From the NCBI GenBank assembly GCA_037127255.1, contig JBANSL010000006.1, positions 87,716,107-87,780,106 of the forward strand: a stretch of DNA of 64,000 nucleotides. Reading direction: 5' to 3'. Below the pieces are notes generated by a model. It did not search any database and was not told where the DNA came from. It saw nothing but the letters and a program-made list of their open reading frames with translations. Each line of letters starts with the position of its first letter. Position 1 is the first letter of the stretch. The DNA comes from Persicaria tinctoria. Its lineage: Eukaryota > Streptophyta > Magnoliopsida > Caryophyllales > Polygonaceae. Both the position numbers and the translations under genes were made by a program. Of this stretch, positions 24,783 through 35,832 are shown piece after piece.

Positions 24783-25110
24783 ACATAAATAAATAAAAAT
24801 GAAATGTCACCATATGGAAGATAATGTCATCAAAAGAGAAATATAACAAACTGTAACCAAAAAGATAAACTACTGTCATCAAGCATGAGAAATATAAAAT
24901 ACATAAATACACAAAAGAGAAAGAACAAGGGCATATAACAGACTGTAATCAAACAAATAAACTACTGTCACCAAGCATAAGAAATAGATCGAATACATAA
25001 ATACACAAAAGACAAAGAACAAGGCATAATAAAAACAGTGTAAAGAATCATATCACCACAAGGACATGTGGTGTACAGTATGGTTTATGGTTTAGGGCCA
25101 AGGCCTTAAA
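24783..25110. repeat. Upstream region of the Ulp1-like gene: tandem duplication with TGTCAYCA motifs
   Basis: A unit of about 100 bp, recognisable by AACTACTGTCATCAAGCA followed by 'AAATACACAAAAGA' and 'AAAGAACAAGG', occurs at about 24868 and 24959. TGTCACCA and TGTCATCA occur several times. As this lies just upstream of the DUF1985 exon it would include the gene's promoter and the right subterminal region of the MULE. Confidence 0.6.
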
Positions 25111-25863
25111 TGTAAAGGCTCGGATTTTCAAATCCCAATTTTGTCGGAAAACAGGAATGAAAAATGAATTTAAATTGGATTTAAAACTCATTTAGCGGAT
25201 TCCGATCAAAATGAAAAATTTGGCGAACAATATCCGTCCTTGACATAAAAAAAATTCAAAATAATTATCGGATGACGATATTCCTTTCTATTTTAAAAAT
25301 CTAATTGATCGAGTAAGTAGGATTCGGGGAAACTGACAGTTGAGAACTAATTGCGGGATTCGGGGAAACTGACAGTTGAGAACTTATTACCGGGTATTGG
25401 TTAACCAATCCTACACTCAATCCTCACCTACTCCCATCACTCACCATACCCCTTTAACCCACCCCTTACCTTGTCATTTTTACCATCATCATCACCGTCA
25501 CCCACCCCTGCTCTCCTTCGGACCAACCACACCTCATCTCCACCTTCACCATCACAACCACCTCTTGTTCAAATTGCTAGACACCACCACGCACCACCTT
25601 TCCCCGGAACACCAAGCACTGCAACCCCACCTCCTTCTCCTTGTGTTATGAGAGCACAAGCATCAGCTTTGTTCTCCTTCCACCCAAGGACCATCGGCAG
25701 CCCTTCGACACCCACTCGGATCTACCAGCAGCAGCCGGAGCCGCCCAGTGCTACCTAGGAGCCGCCAGCGCCGCCGGAAGCTATCGGGAGCAGCCCGAAG
25801 CGCCGACGTCCATCACCTCCCCTGTTTAAGCGCGAGCTCCATTTGGTAAGCCATTCTCTTTTT
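25111..25863 (+). mobile_element. LTR of the TGTAAAGG family, first part (split by a nested element)
   Basis: It starts TGTAAAGGCTCGGATTTTC, which is the reverse complement of the end of the LTR at 21587, so this copy lies in plus orientation. 'GATTCGGGGAAACTGACAGTTGAGAACT' occurs twice in tandem near 25319 and 25358. It is interrupted after GGTAAGCCATTCTC by a nested element and resumes at 27964. Confidence 0.75.
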
Positions 25864-26495
25864 TGTGTGGCTAAAGTTAGGGTTTATGGAAACTAAAAAA
25901 TAAGGATATGCGGAGCAAGATTCACAGGCCTCTCACCCTTGAATCACGTACACTCAATCTCAATCCTCTCGGAATCGTACTCCGAGGATCTCGACCCTTT
26001 TACACCTTCGCCTCTCACTAGGGTGTCACCCTCGGCCTCTCACCAAGAACTCGATCCTTAACCCGGAATCATAGGAAGCTATTAGTGGCTCAAACTTTAA
26101 CTAAACTCAACTTGACTTCATTTAAAATGAAGGTTTTACAAGCAATATATAAGATTAAAATAGAAGCCCCAAACATCTCTAAACGATGTGGGATTATTTT
26201 TTGATAGAAATAAAAGCATGAAAAATGTCCAGATTTGAGATGCGGGAAAGATTGTCGAATTTAAGCATCTTGAAAGGTGATTTAGGAGAAGTGTTTTTGA
26301 TGGAAGTTGTAGCCACTTAAAATAGCTTTCCCACAAGTGCTCATTGGATTCAATCGGAATTTTATGCAGCCCGAAAGAGCCAAAATACCATGGTGTCGCC
26401 ATGCTGTTTTCTCAAACGAGGGTTGATGTTCGGCCCCGGCAACATAGCTTTGTAAGATAAAAGATTCGAGCTCATTGACGACTAGGATCACATCA

Positions 26496-27249
26496 TCCTC
26501 CTCTCCTTGAAAAGGATTCGTCCTCGAATCCGTGATGGAAACAAGCGACTCCTTCGGACATTTTTCTTCTTCCTTGATAGGATCTTGAATCCCTTCTTCT
26601 TCTTGAATCGTTAAAGGCAAGCTAGACAGAATGAAAGAAGTCGAATCTAACCACTTACTTCACATGGAACTCATAAACCTAGACATGTCGGTTGGCATTC
26701 ATTTCTCCTTCAGTGAAAGCGCAACCTTGGGAACTTGGATGACTTCTTCATCTTTCTTAAGCTCAGGATTGAACTTCGCAATCTCAATAGGAACATCATC
26801 GGACTTGCCTTCTTTAATCTCAAGTGTCTCGCCCATGGCCGTAGAGGATGTCGTCTTTGAAGAGGGAGGTGGGGCTGTTTTGGGCTTCGATAGCGTCGAC
26901 CCCAATGTGTTCATGACTTTTCGCATTTCCCGTACTTGTTGCATTGTGTCTTTCGCGAGCTTGCGGATCTCTTGCCAAGGTGGTTCAACCTTCTTCTTAC
27001 ACCGAGCCTCATCCTCTCAAGCCCTTCTCTCTTGATATCTTCTTCGAAGCTCTTGATCAACTACATCATATGTAGCCCCATCCATGTCGCTCCAATGAAG
27101 ATACCCATCATCATAGGCTCGAAGGGCGCATCGGATGTACTCTTTGGACAAAGACTTGGGAACTTGTCTTCTTGAACATTATCACTAGAAAGAAACAACT
27201 CCGTTATCGAAAGCTCAATGGACTCGAGTCAATTAGCTTTGATACCACT
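26496..27249 (-). pseudogene. Short ORF remnant of the small LTR element
   Basis: Minus-strand frames read as one small protein with stops. It has an N-terminal Arg/Glu-rich helix ('YDVVDQELRRRYQERRARE'), then 'MQQVREMRKVMNTLGSTLSK', a Pro/Ser/Thr stretch, acidic segments, and finally 'DSRTNPFQGEEDDVI', which runs into the LTR start. No retroviral enzyme domain is present. The C-terminal phrase recurs in altered form at 36.78 kb and 4.6 kb. Confidence 0.6.
27236..27247 (-). other. Primer-binding site of the small LTR element
   Basis: TGGTATCAAAGC on the minus strand, one mismatch from the usual TGGTATCAGAGC. It stands two bases inside the 5' LTR end. Confidence 0.7.
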
Positions 27250-27963
27250 TGATGAGACCCGAGGACCGGGATCGACCAAGGCTCGAGCTTTCGAACACTA
27301 TTTTTTGTGGGGCTAAATTTTGGGTTTATGGAAACTAAAAAATAGGGATATGTGGAGCAAGATTCGCATGCCTCTCACCCTTGAATACCCTACCCTCGAT
27401 CTCAATCTTCTCGGAATCGCACTCTGAGGATCTCGACCCTTTGACACCTTTGCATCTCACTAGGGTGTCACCCTCGGCCTCTCACCAAAGGGTTCGCTCT
27501 TAGCCTCTCACCAAGAACTCGATCCTTAACCCGTAATCATAGGAAGCTATTAGTGGCTCAAACATTAACTAAACTCAACTTGACTTCATTTAAAATGAAG
27601 GTTTTACAAGCAATATATAGGATTAAAATAGAAGCCCCAAACATCTTTGAACGATGTGGGATTATTTTTTGATAGAAATAAAAGCATGAAAAATGTCCAG
27701 ATTTGAGTTGCGGGAAAGATTGTCGAATTCAAGCATCTTCAAAGCTGATTTAGGAGAAGTGTTCTTCATGGAAGTTGTATCCACTTAAAATAGCTTTCCC
27801 AAAAGTGCTCATTGGATTCAATCGGAATTTTATGCAGCCCGAAAGAGCCAAAATATCATGGTGTCGCCATGCTGTTTTCTCAAACGAGGGTTGATGTTCG
27901 GCCCCGGCAACATAACTTTGTAAGATAAAAGATTCCATCTCATTGACGACTAGGATCACATCA

Positions 27964-29745
27964 GTTTGGTAAGCTATTCTCCTTCGTTTTCGATCGAAAT
28001 CGTCCTCGATCCTCACCATCACACTCACCCATATCCGACAAAGGTCCGACAAGCTACCGTGAGCCTCCGACAACGCCCAGAACTCCGCTCGAGAGCTCCA
28101 AAGTCGCGAAATCACCCCTGTGTGCTTCGTTCCTTTCTTTCCGTTAGCTATTTCAATTCATTCCGTTCTTCGGGTTGGGAAGGAGTGTGTGAGCTGAGAG
28201 AGGAGAGCATGGGCGAGCTCGAGAGCGGGAAAGGTCGTGAGAAGTGAGCGGGGCGAGCGCGTGGGAGCGGGCGAGCTCTTGTCCAGCAAGATGGGATTTG
28301 ATCGGATTTGGGAGGGGAAAGCCGAGGAAGGCATGGGGAGGTGTCCTAGAGTCCGAGGCGCAGGGGAGCAGGCGGAGGAAGTTGGAGACGCCGGCGTCGA
28401 TCCTCGCAGGCGGGAGCCATTTGATTTGAATCGGGAGCCAGGCGGGAGCAGCTTTGATCGGAGGAAGGAGATGATTGTGGGCCCCCTTGCTAACATTTCA
28501 TATATATATATAGTTATATAACCGGTTGAGGATTAATAATTGCGGGTTCGGTTCGGGTTTAACCGTTTATTTATTTAATTAGTTAGTGGTATTTAAAATA
28601 TCATATAATATAATAATATTTGGGATTTAACATAAATTATTTGGACTTGTCGGTTTAGAAGATAATTTGGAAAAATGAATTTCAAGTTCAGAAATGATTA
28701 ATAAATAATTGAAAAATGGATATTTGCTAACATTTTCCAGGGGTCGGGATTCTAACTCGAATTTGAAACAGATTTGGATCTAATTTGAGAATCTGATGTG
28801 CGGTGACTAACTAGCATGATAATATGATCGTTTGACTAACGATGTGATATGTGTTACTAATAGCATGATATTGTGGTGATTTTTAGAAGATATTAAATGT
28901 TCAATACTTATGATGATGATGATGATATATATATTCCTATGGAAAGTGTAAGTATGATATGGAGATTATCTTAAGTTGATAAGAGATGGCCGATCATGAT
29001 GATCTGAAAGTATGGTTGATGTGAGCTTGCGTATTTATTTGCTTGTATGAATGTATAATATGTGTATTCAGAAAAGCTATAGAAGTATACTCAGTATATT
29101 CTCGTTATGTAATTAGGTGATATTCTATGATCGTGATTACTGTGTGTTGGATTCTTCTTTTGCTGATCTTCTAGCCATGTAAGTCTCTTCGGAGCTTAGT
29201 CAGATTGAAATAGAGATATTCCCTGCTTTAGGTGCATGATATACTAGGTGCTTGCATTCACGATCAGCATGCCATGTAGTACCATGCTAGGTTGCATTGA
29301 CCGTTGAACATTCTATTTCTTTATGCGTATGTAAACAGAACGGTCGTTATCTGTGAAGTAACTAGAATCTTTGCTAGGGTCCTAGGACGGCCCAATTCCA
29401 TCGGGTCCCGTCCTGAGTCAATCGAGTCATATGGAACTTCATTTACTTATATTATGAGCATGATTGCGAAAGCTGCATGTGGGCTTTATTGTGGCGCGGG
29501 TTGGGCATGCGTGCCGCCCGATTATTATGGAATGCATTCACGAGCTGGCCAGTCTCCGCCCTATCAAAAGGGGGTGGAGGTAGGAGAGGGATATACTGTT
29601 GTGAGCCTAATTCTCCATGTTTTATGCTTACTTTTATAACGATTTCTGCATGCATTTCATACATTTAGGTTAGAATAGTACAGAATCTATGTAGTTTATG
29701 CTTAGTTGCTAAACTATGGAATCTACACCAGTTTCTATTTAATTT
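27964..29745 (+). mobile_element. LTR of the TGTAAAGG family, second part, truncated
   Basis: It resumes with TTTGGTAAGCTATTCTCCTT and follows the reverse complement of 12655-12520 closely, then the AT-rich part. Near 29380-29420 it carries the 'GGCCCAATTCCATCGGG' segment matching 1840-1860. The terminal GGCCGTTACA is absent. Sequence changes to the Athila-like element near 29745. Confidence 0.7.
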
Positions 29746-29879
29746 TGCAAAAATCAAGGCAATTTACAGCAATTCAGAGAAAGGAGGAAAAGCTCAAAGT
29801 CAACTATAGAAAGTCCGAGGTCAAGGAGTAGCGGAACCAGGACAAATCGAGCTGGACACGAGAAAATCGAGTCGACGCC

Positions 29880-30205
29880 ATCTGGTCGATATCGACCACA
29901 CATGGTCGATGTCGAGGAAGCAAGTCGATTTCGACCAAAAAAAGCCAGAATCAAGTGAAGAATGACAGAAGTGGTCGATATCGACCACACTTGGTCGATA
30001 TCGAGTTGACCAAATCGAGCCGAGATCCAGGAATCGACCCAAAAAAATGGAGCAGGAAAACGCAGGTCGATATCGACCTAAGCTGGTCGATATCGAGTCA
30101 CAGTTGGCCAATTTTCACCCCTGGAGCCGAGGTCGAGTATCTGAAGTGAAGCTGAGATGACAAGCTCGATATCGACCTATGTTGGTCGATATCGACCTGA
30201 ACCCA
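29880..30205. repeat. Iterated GGTCGATATCGACC palindrome, LTR cluster 1
   Basis: Full or near-full copies of the 14-bp perfect palindrome occur near 29882, 29973, 29993, 30066, 30085, 30167 and 30186. They are often in pairs about 20 bp apart. Partial copies fill the gaps (GGTCGATGTCGAGG, AGTCGATTTCGACC). Confidence 0.9.
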
Positions 30206-30432
30206 GTGGCCGATTTCGAGCATATCCGAGCTCTAATCCAATTTCTATCCAAAGTCCAATGGAGATATCCACAAGAGGAGATTTATCAAGTTCTATCAAG
30301 ATGGAAGAGATATTTATCTACTTTAGATATAGTTCCCTTTTAGATTTATTTTTTTATTTCCATAATTTAATCTTTAGATAGATTTATATATATATATATA
30401 TAGTTTTCTTTCCTAATTATCTAGGGAATAAA

Positions 30433-30440
30433 CACTATAA
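30433..30440 (+). promoter_or_regulatory. Putative TATA box of the Athila-like LTR
   Basis: 'CACTATAAATAAGGC' at about 30430-30445 fits a plant TATA box and lies about 230 bp downstream of the palindrome cluster. Confidence 0.55.
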
Positions 30441-31059
30441 ATAAGGCATTAGGGGCTGGATTTTATTCATTCAATCAATCCAAGCAAAGCCACATAGAGA
30501 GAGAAAATCGAGTAGGAGTAGAGAGAGAGTCTTGGAGCCGAGTGGAGTTTGTGAAGTGATAGCAGAGTTGGCTTTATTCGGTTGTATGTCTTCTTTAGTT
30601 TATTTAATGCAATTTATTTTCTTGAAATCTTTGATGAGTTTATTCATGATGAAGAGCGAGTAGCCACCCAACTTCTAGGGTCGGGGTGAGCCCGACGGTA
30701 GCCATGTGGAGTGATGCGGCAAAGGTACAATCTTTTTATGCGAATTCGTCTTCTATCCCTACAAGAATGATTCTTTTGCAAAAGTTGAAGGTGATCCTTG
30801 TTTGTATTATTGAAACGAAAGTGATTTTAATACAACTTGGATTAATTATGTGAAAAAGGGTTAGTAACAATTAGGGTTTATGCGAAAGCCTCTATCTTCC
30901 TATTTGTTAATAACGAAAGTTATTTAATGAAAAACATGATCTTTTATGTCTTTATTTGTTATTTTACATGGTTATCGTTGTGGTGTTGAAACCCTTATCT
31001 TGGAAGTTTTTATTTTATTGATTTCTTTCACAAATTTCGAGTTTCAAGTTTCTGTTCTA

Positions 31060-31215
31060 GTCGATATTGAGTTTCTGAAGTCGATATCGAGTGTAGTGGT
31101 CGATATCGACCAAGTTTCTGTCTTTGTTCTATTTTATTCTTTTCTCTATTATTTCCGTTTCTATCAACAATGGTCGATATCGAATAGGTAAGGTCGATAT
31201 CGAGTGCTTTTTCTG
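31060..31215. repeat. Iterated TCGATATCGA palindrome, LTR cluster 2
   Basis: Copies near 31060 (TCGATATTGA), 31081, 31099, 31173 and 31192. These lie downstream of the TATA box, in what would be the transcribed leader. Confidence 0.85.
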
Positions 31216-31389
31216 GTCGATTTTATGCTGAGATCTGGAACTGAAAAGGTGGGCACTGACACGATTCCACGCGGATCGATCCTGACTACCTTCTACTACA
31301 GCGGGAGGAAGTCTTGTAATTAATTTGCGGAGATCAGGGAGTCGAATTTGGAATCTATATTTCATACTTGATTTACCTCCTAATAAATT

Positions 31390-31407
31390 TGGCGCCGTTG
31401 TCGGGGA
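31390..31407 (+). other. Primer-binding site, Asp-tRNA type
   Basis: TGGCGCCGTTGTCGGGGA is complementary to the 3' end of plant Asp tRNA except one base. This PBS is typical of Athila/Tat-type elements. Confidence 0.9.
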
Positions 31408-31497
31408 AGCAATCAATCTTGCTCTTTTTAGTTCTTTTTCTTTTCTTTATATTCGTTTTTGCTTTTTAGTTTCTTTTTGCTTTTGTTCTTCAGGTGC

Positions 31498-33080
31498 ATG
31501 CGAAGGAATGATCGCACACCCATAGACCCAATTCTCGAGCCAGACCGATTTTTTCACCTTCAGCAAAGGCTTAAGATGAGACTCATGTCGACATCCGACA
31601 ACGAGAATGGGGGCCAGCTCAGACCTGCACAAGAGCTTGAGCAACTCCGCCAACAAATTGAGGCATTCACTACCTGAGAAGCTAAACACGCCCGACGAGA
31701 GACGGAATATGCACCGAATCAGCAACGGTGGGAATATCTACATCCTACTTTGGAAATTCCAGAATCAGCGATCGTTCTTCCCGCTATTATTTTTGAAATT
31801 CGTTCTTCTTTTATTACTGAAATTAGGAGGAGTCAATTTAGGGGAAGAATCAATGAATGTCCTTTAGAGCATGTCACCACTTTTATAGAGTTATGTGAAC
31901 ATATAGCTGATGGTGCTAATTTGTAATATTTAAAACTAAAGGCTTTTCGTTGGTCCTTTGCAGGAATAGCACAACAGTAGTTGGAAAGATTGCTTGCGCG
32001 ATCAATTCGTACTTGAAACGAACTATAGGACCTGTTCATCATCAAGTTCTTTTCTCCTGCAAAGACAACTGCTCTCAGACAACAAATCACGGCTTTCAGA
32101 CAAAAGCCAGGGGAACCATTAGCATGGGTCTGGGATCGCTTCAAAAGGCTTCTGAAATCCTGTCCTACGCATGGACAGCTGCCCTACGTCATCCAGGAGA
32201 TCATCTTCAATTGCCTGGATGCGCCTACTAAGGATCGGATCAACAACTACACCAACTATGAGTATTTTGGATACACTCCACGCCGAGCATGGGAGGTATT
32301 TGAGACACTAGCCAACTACCACAACACATATGGGACTTCTGCGGCCGCTTTTGACGAAAGGTATGAAACGCATGCCCCATCAATGCCATTGTATGTGCCA
32401 CCCAAGGAAGTTGATCCAGACGTCAGGGAACAGTTCTACAACGATGAGGTACGCCGTCTCGCCAAACAGGTAAAATTCCTCTCTAAAGATAAACCTTGTT
32501 TGGAATGTGGGTCTGTGAGGCACAACACTGCTGCGTGCCCACACGTCGATCAAGTACATCAAGGAGAGACCCACGAGGAGGTAAGGTATGCGGAGGGACA
32601 CTACTCAGGGCCATATCAGAACCAGAACTGGAGCTACTATCGCCAACCCCATCATCACAATCCCCCTCCCTACAGAGCACCAGGTCACCCTGACAGAGAA
32701 GGTAAGAAGGATGACATGCAGACCATCCTTGAGGAGATGCGGAGGAATCATTCAGACACCAAGCAGTCGATCAATTCCATCTACACTGAGATGTGTGGCG
32801 TCAACTCTAGGCTTAGGGAAATCGATATCGGGAGGAAATCGATTAACACACAGATTGGCCAGCTGGCAACATCCGTCTCTAGACAATCAGGTATGCTCCC
32901 TGGAACCTCTAAACCTAACCGTAAGGGTAAATCTACGGGACAGGTGACTGTCATGAACCTAAGGAGTGGGCGACAAATGCAAACGCCCGAGCAAACGACG
33001 GAGGAAGAGGGCATTGGATACCAGTCAATATCGACCAGCCCAGTCGATATCGACCGACCTCCAGTCGATATCGACCCCCC
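31498..33080 (+). pseudogene. Athila-like gag, decayed
   Basis: The Gag polyprotein would form the virus-like particle. The first ATG is at 31498, in the frame 'MRRNDRTPIDPILEPDR'. A retrotransposon gag domain spans about 31800-32330, with 'RSQFRGRINECPLEHVTTF', 'KFFSPAKTTALRQQI' and 'WDRFKRLLKSCPTHGQLP' in order. It is broken by stops near 31677, 31924 and 31978 and by at least one frameshift. From 32383 an open frame of 246 codons holds a CCHC knuckle ('CLECGSVRHNTAACP') and a helical segment with 'MQTILEEMRRNHSDTKQSI'. It ends in a palindrome-encoded tail, where an LTR-like insert interrupts it at about 33083. Confidence 0.8.
33020..33076. repeat. TCGATATCGACC palindromes in the gag tail
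   Basis: Three copies about 21-23 bp apart (near 33028, 33044 and 33064) encode 'SISTSPVDIDRPPVDIDPP'. The frame differs between copies, so it is the nucleotide motif rather than the peptide that is preserved. Confidence 0.8.
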
Positions 33081-33384
33081 ACTGATGTGCATGTTTTTAG
33101 TCATATTTTTCCATATGATTTGATGTCAATTTGAGTGTTTTTCATAAGTTTTGCATTGGGTTTAGTGTCTTTTGCATAAGTTTTCATATTTTAACGAGAA
33201 ATAGATGTCTTCACTAGTTTTTATGTGTTTTATAAGATTTTGTAAACTGTTTTTGAAGAAACTTTCAAGAGAGAAAAGATGTGGAAGTGAATAAGGAACG
33301 CATAGGAAAATAAACGGAAGCAATCGGAGTTATAACGAAGGAGATACGGGCATTTCCCTAAGTCCGAGATTGATTACCGTCATA

Positions 33385-33500
33385 CCGACCCCATAACGAC
33401 CCTAAGGGGGTCGGTACCGAGGCTCAATCTGGAAGTGTGAAGCAAGAAAAAGCAACAGTGCGCATAACGACCCTAAGGGGGGTCGGTACCGAGGTCACCC
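33385..33500. repeat. Paired palindromes GACCCTAAGGGGGTCGGTACCGAGG
   Basis: The block CGACCCTAAGGGGGTCGG followed by TACCGAGG occurs at about 33398-33422 and 33468-33494. TCGGTACCGA is a perfect 10-bp palindrome (33411-33420 and 33483-33492). Its form matches the TCGATATCGA core in the surrounding element with R/Y exchange. Confidence 0.85.
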
Positions 33501-33623
33501 GCTTCGGTATGGGCCCCAGCGGAGCTTATTTACCCGAATTTAATTATTTTTACCCCTTTTTCCTTAGATAGACTTTAGATAAAATTGATATATTTATTAT
33601 TTCCTAATTTAGTTTATGGGCTA

Positions 33624-33634
33624 TTAAGTATAAA
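33624..33634 (+). promoter_or_regulatory. Putative TATA box of the solo LTR
   Basis: 'GTATAAATAGG' about 130 bp downstream of the palindrome pair, followed by the CT-rich leader 'GACTCTCTCTTCC'. Confidence 0.5.
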
Positions 33635-34479
33635 TAGGATTTTTAGGGTTTGGATGACTCTCTCTTCCTTCTACCACTTTTTCAGCATACTTTTAGAATT
33701 TTCAGCACACTTTTAGAGAGCGTTTGTGAGCGGAATTGAGAGGTTTTTGAAGCGATTTCTTCGTCGAAAGTTGGAGAATGTTTTGTGAGGCTTTTTGAAC
33801 ACTTTTTCGATGTTATTCTCAGGTTTTTATGCAATTTGAATTTCTGATTTTTATTTATTTCATGAATTTTGCAATGTCTACCATGTTTATGCGTGAGTAG
33901 TCGCCTTTTCTAGGGTTGGGGTGATCCCAACGATAGTTATGCTTGCAATTTTGCTATGAATTGATGAATTGATTGGTTTTATCTATTCTATGTGCTTAAG
34001 TACTCAATGAAAATTGGGGAAATTCCTTTTTGCAATTAAATTGAAAGATTGATTTGTGAATTGGATAGTAATTAGGATTTTGAACGCAAGTTTGATAAAC
34101 TAATTAAGATTGTTAGTAAAGTTAATTAATTTGTGAAAATAAATTGATTGCTTTGCTAAGGTTGATGCGAGTTGACCTATTTAATAGATAAAAACATGAT
34201 TTTTACTTGATTCATTGCAATGCTTGTATGATTATCGTTGTGGTGATCCCTATGCCCTAGATCTTTCATACTATTGATTTTATTCCAAAAATTCAGCAAC
34301 TTTAAAACCAAAAAAAAAATCTCTATATTTCTCATCTCTTCTTGCTATTTTTTGCTCTTTGGTAACTAGAATTGAGTCACTGAATTTCTCCCTACGGACG
34401 AACTTGACCCTACTATACTGTAGCGGGGTTTCGATCTTATAAATTTATTTGTTTGAAAATAAACTCTTCATCAATTCCT

Positions 34480-35372
34480 TCCCAGATCCTGAGGCCAGCC
34501 AATCCACTCGATATCGACCAGACACAGGTCGATTTCGACCATCCCCACTCGACATCAGCACCTCCGCCAAAGAAAAAGCTGCCTTTCCCGACAAAATCTC
34601 CAAAGGATCCGACATAGAAGAAGTTCCAACATATCATCAAGATGCTTCAAAGGCTCAACGTCACAATACCCTTTACAGAAGTTCTTAATGAGATGCCATC
34701 CTACGTCAAGTTCCTAAAAGAGATTTTGAGCAAAAAGCGATCAATGGCTGAGATCCCAGAGGAGTGCAGCCAAATGGACGTTCTTGAGAAGAGGCCAGAT
34801 CCAGGTAAGTTTGTTATAACCATTGGATTTGGTCAATATCGATTTAATGCTTTGTGTGACTTGGGAGCCAGTGTGAGTATAATGCCTTTATCAATCTGGT
34901 CCAAGAATAAGATAGGTGTTTTAGATCCTGTGGATGCTAAGCTTTATATGGCAAACAATACGGTGGTCATCCCAACAGGCATGGTGGATAATGTGCAGTA
35001 CAAGTAGGTAAGTTCTTCGTCCCTGCTGATTTCTTAGTTATTGATATGGCGGAGGACCCTGCTTGTCCAATTATTCTAGGAAGGCTCTTCTTGGCGACGG
35101 TGGATGCCAACATAAGCGTAAGGAAGGGAGTGCTCACTTTCAAAATCAGCGATGAGGTAATTGAGTATTCCTTTAATAAAACTGAAAGGCATACAGGTCC
35201 CGTGGAAGATGTAAAGTCCATATCAGATGGTTACATCACTTGCGGGGAGCCTAACGTAAGAAATTTGACCCCCGAGGAGATAGAAAAGAGGGATATGAAG
35301 GCTCAGGTGGAGGAGATCATGGCAATCCTGAACGAAGAAACTGAGAATCCACTCGACATAGACCAAGGTTAG
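34480..35372 (+). pseudogene. Athila-like aspartic protease region, decayed
   Basis: It resumes the polyprotein after the insert. The frame at 34642-35007 has 'EVLNEMPSYVKFLKEILS' and then the protease active-site region 'ALCDLGASVSIMPLSIW', in which the Asp is the catalytic residue in the Athila form of the D-x-G-A motif. A stop at 35005 and a frame change follow. 35046-35372 continues with 'ACPIILGRLFLATVDANISV', the usual C-terminal protease block. Reverse transcriptase, RNase H and integrase, which should follow, are missing. The element is truncated at about 35790. Confidence 0.8.
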
Positions 35373-35780
35373 TCGATATGGACTAACTATTTTTCGGATG
35401 CTTTGCCAGGTCTTAAGTATGGGGTAAAAATCAACCAGGAAAAGTCGACTGGCCCACAGGATAGGTCGATATCACCCACTACAGGTCGAAATCGACCAGC
35501 CCATACCGAGTCACCTCCACCAGAAGTCCAGCCAAGGAAAATCGACCAGGACCACTCGATATCGACCAAGCTTGGTCGATATCGACCAACTCAAGTCGAC
35601 CCTATTTCACACTCAGGGACGAAGCCAGCCGAATTCGAGCCATCTGACTCGATATCGACCACCTCTGGTCGATATCGACCAGATCAAATCGACTTGTCTT
35701 CCTCTATGTCGACTGAAATTCAACCAGAGCAGCACTCGATATCGGCTGATACAGGTCGATATCGACCAGATCCTCACTAG
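35345..35780. repeat. Iterated TCGATATCGACC palindromes in the protease-distal linker
   Basis: About a dozen full or partial copies lie in 430 bp. Perfect pairs about 20 bp apart stand near 35556/35576, 35649/35669 and 35734/35757. In one frame they encode a repeated 'SISTxxGRYRP' phrase. Confidence 0.9.
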
Positions 35781-35832
35781 TGCAATATATACATCAATTG
35801 GTATTCAGAGACGGGTTATGCTACGCTCTTTG

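Larger units (their letters stand above)
25862..27963 (-). mobile_element. Small non-autonomous LTR element nested in the LTR, minus orientation
   Basis: Two direct repeats (about 25862-26495 and 27250-27963) flank about 750 bp. On the minus strand the 5' LTR starts TGATGTGATCC at 27963 and ends GGTCTCATCA at 27250. It is followed two bases later by TGGTATCAAAGC, a one-mismatch initiator-Met PBS. The 3' LTR lacks its last 55 bp or so. The interior encodes only a short degenerate protein. Flanks are an LTR of another family (25111-25863 and 27964-29745). Confidence 0.75.
29746..31384 (+). repeat. 5' LTR of an Athila-like Ty3/gypsy element
   Basis: The right limit is fixed by the Asp-tRNA primer-binding site at 31390. 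The left limit is an estimate where the previous LTR sequence stops. It contains the GGTCGATATCGACC palindromes (29880-30200 and 31060-31210), a TATA box, and a short leader-like part with 'GGTCGGGGTGAGCCCGACGG' near 30680. It is not coding. Confidence 0.65.
33083..34473 (+). mobile_element. Solo-LTR-like insert (second Athila/gypsy LTR family) in the gag-protease junction
   Basis: The non-coding 1.4-kb segment starts TGATGTGCATG and ends near CTTCATCA. It splits the Athila-like coding region, which resumes at about 34480. It has LTR features: a palindrome-bearing upstream part (33385-33500), a TATA box at 33630 ('AAGTATAAATAGG'), a leader-like section, and 'TAGGGTTGGGGTGATCCCAACG' near 33920 comparable to the Athila LTR at 30680. 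No 5-bp target duplication is evident at these limits, so the ends may be off by some bases or the flanks may have decayed. Confidence 0.6.
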
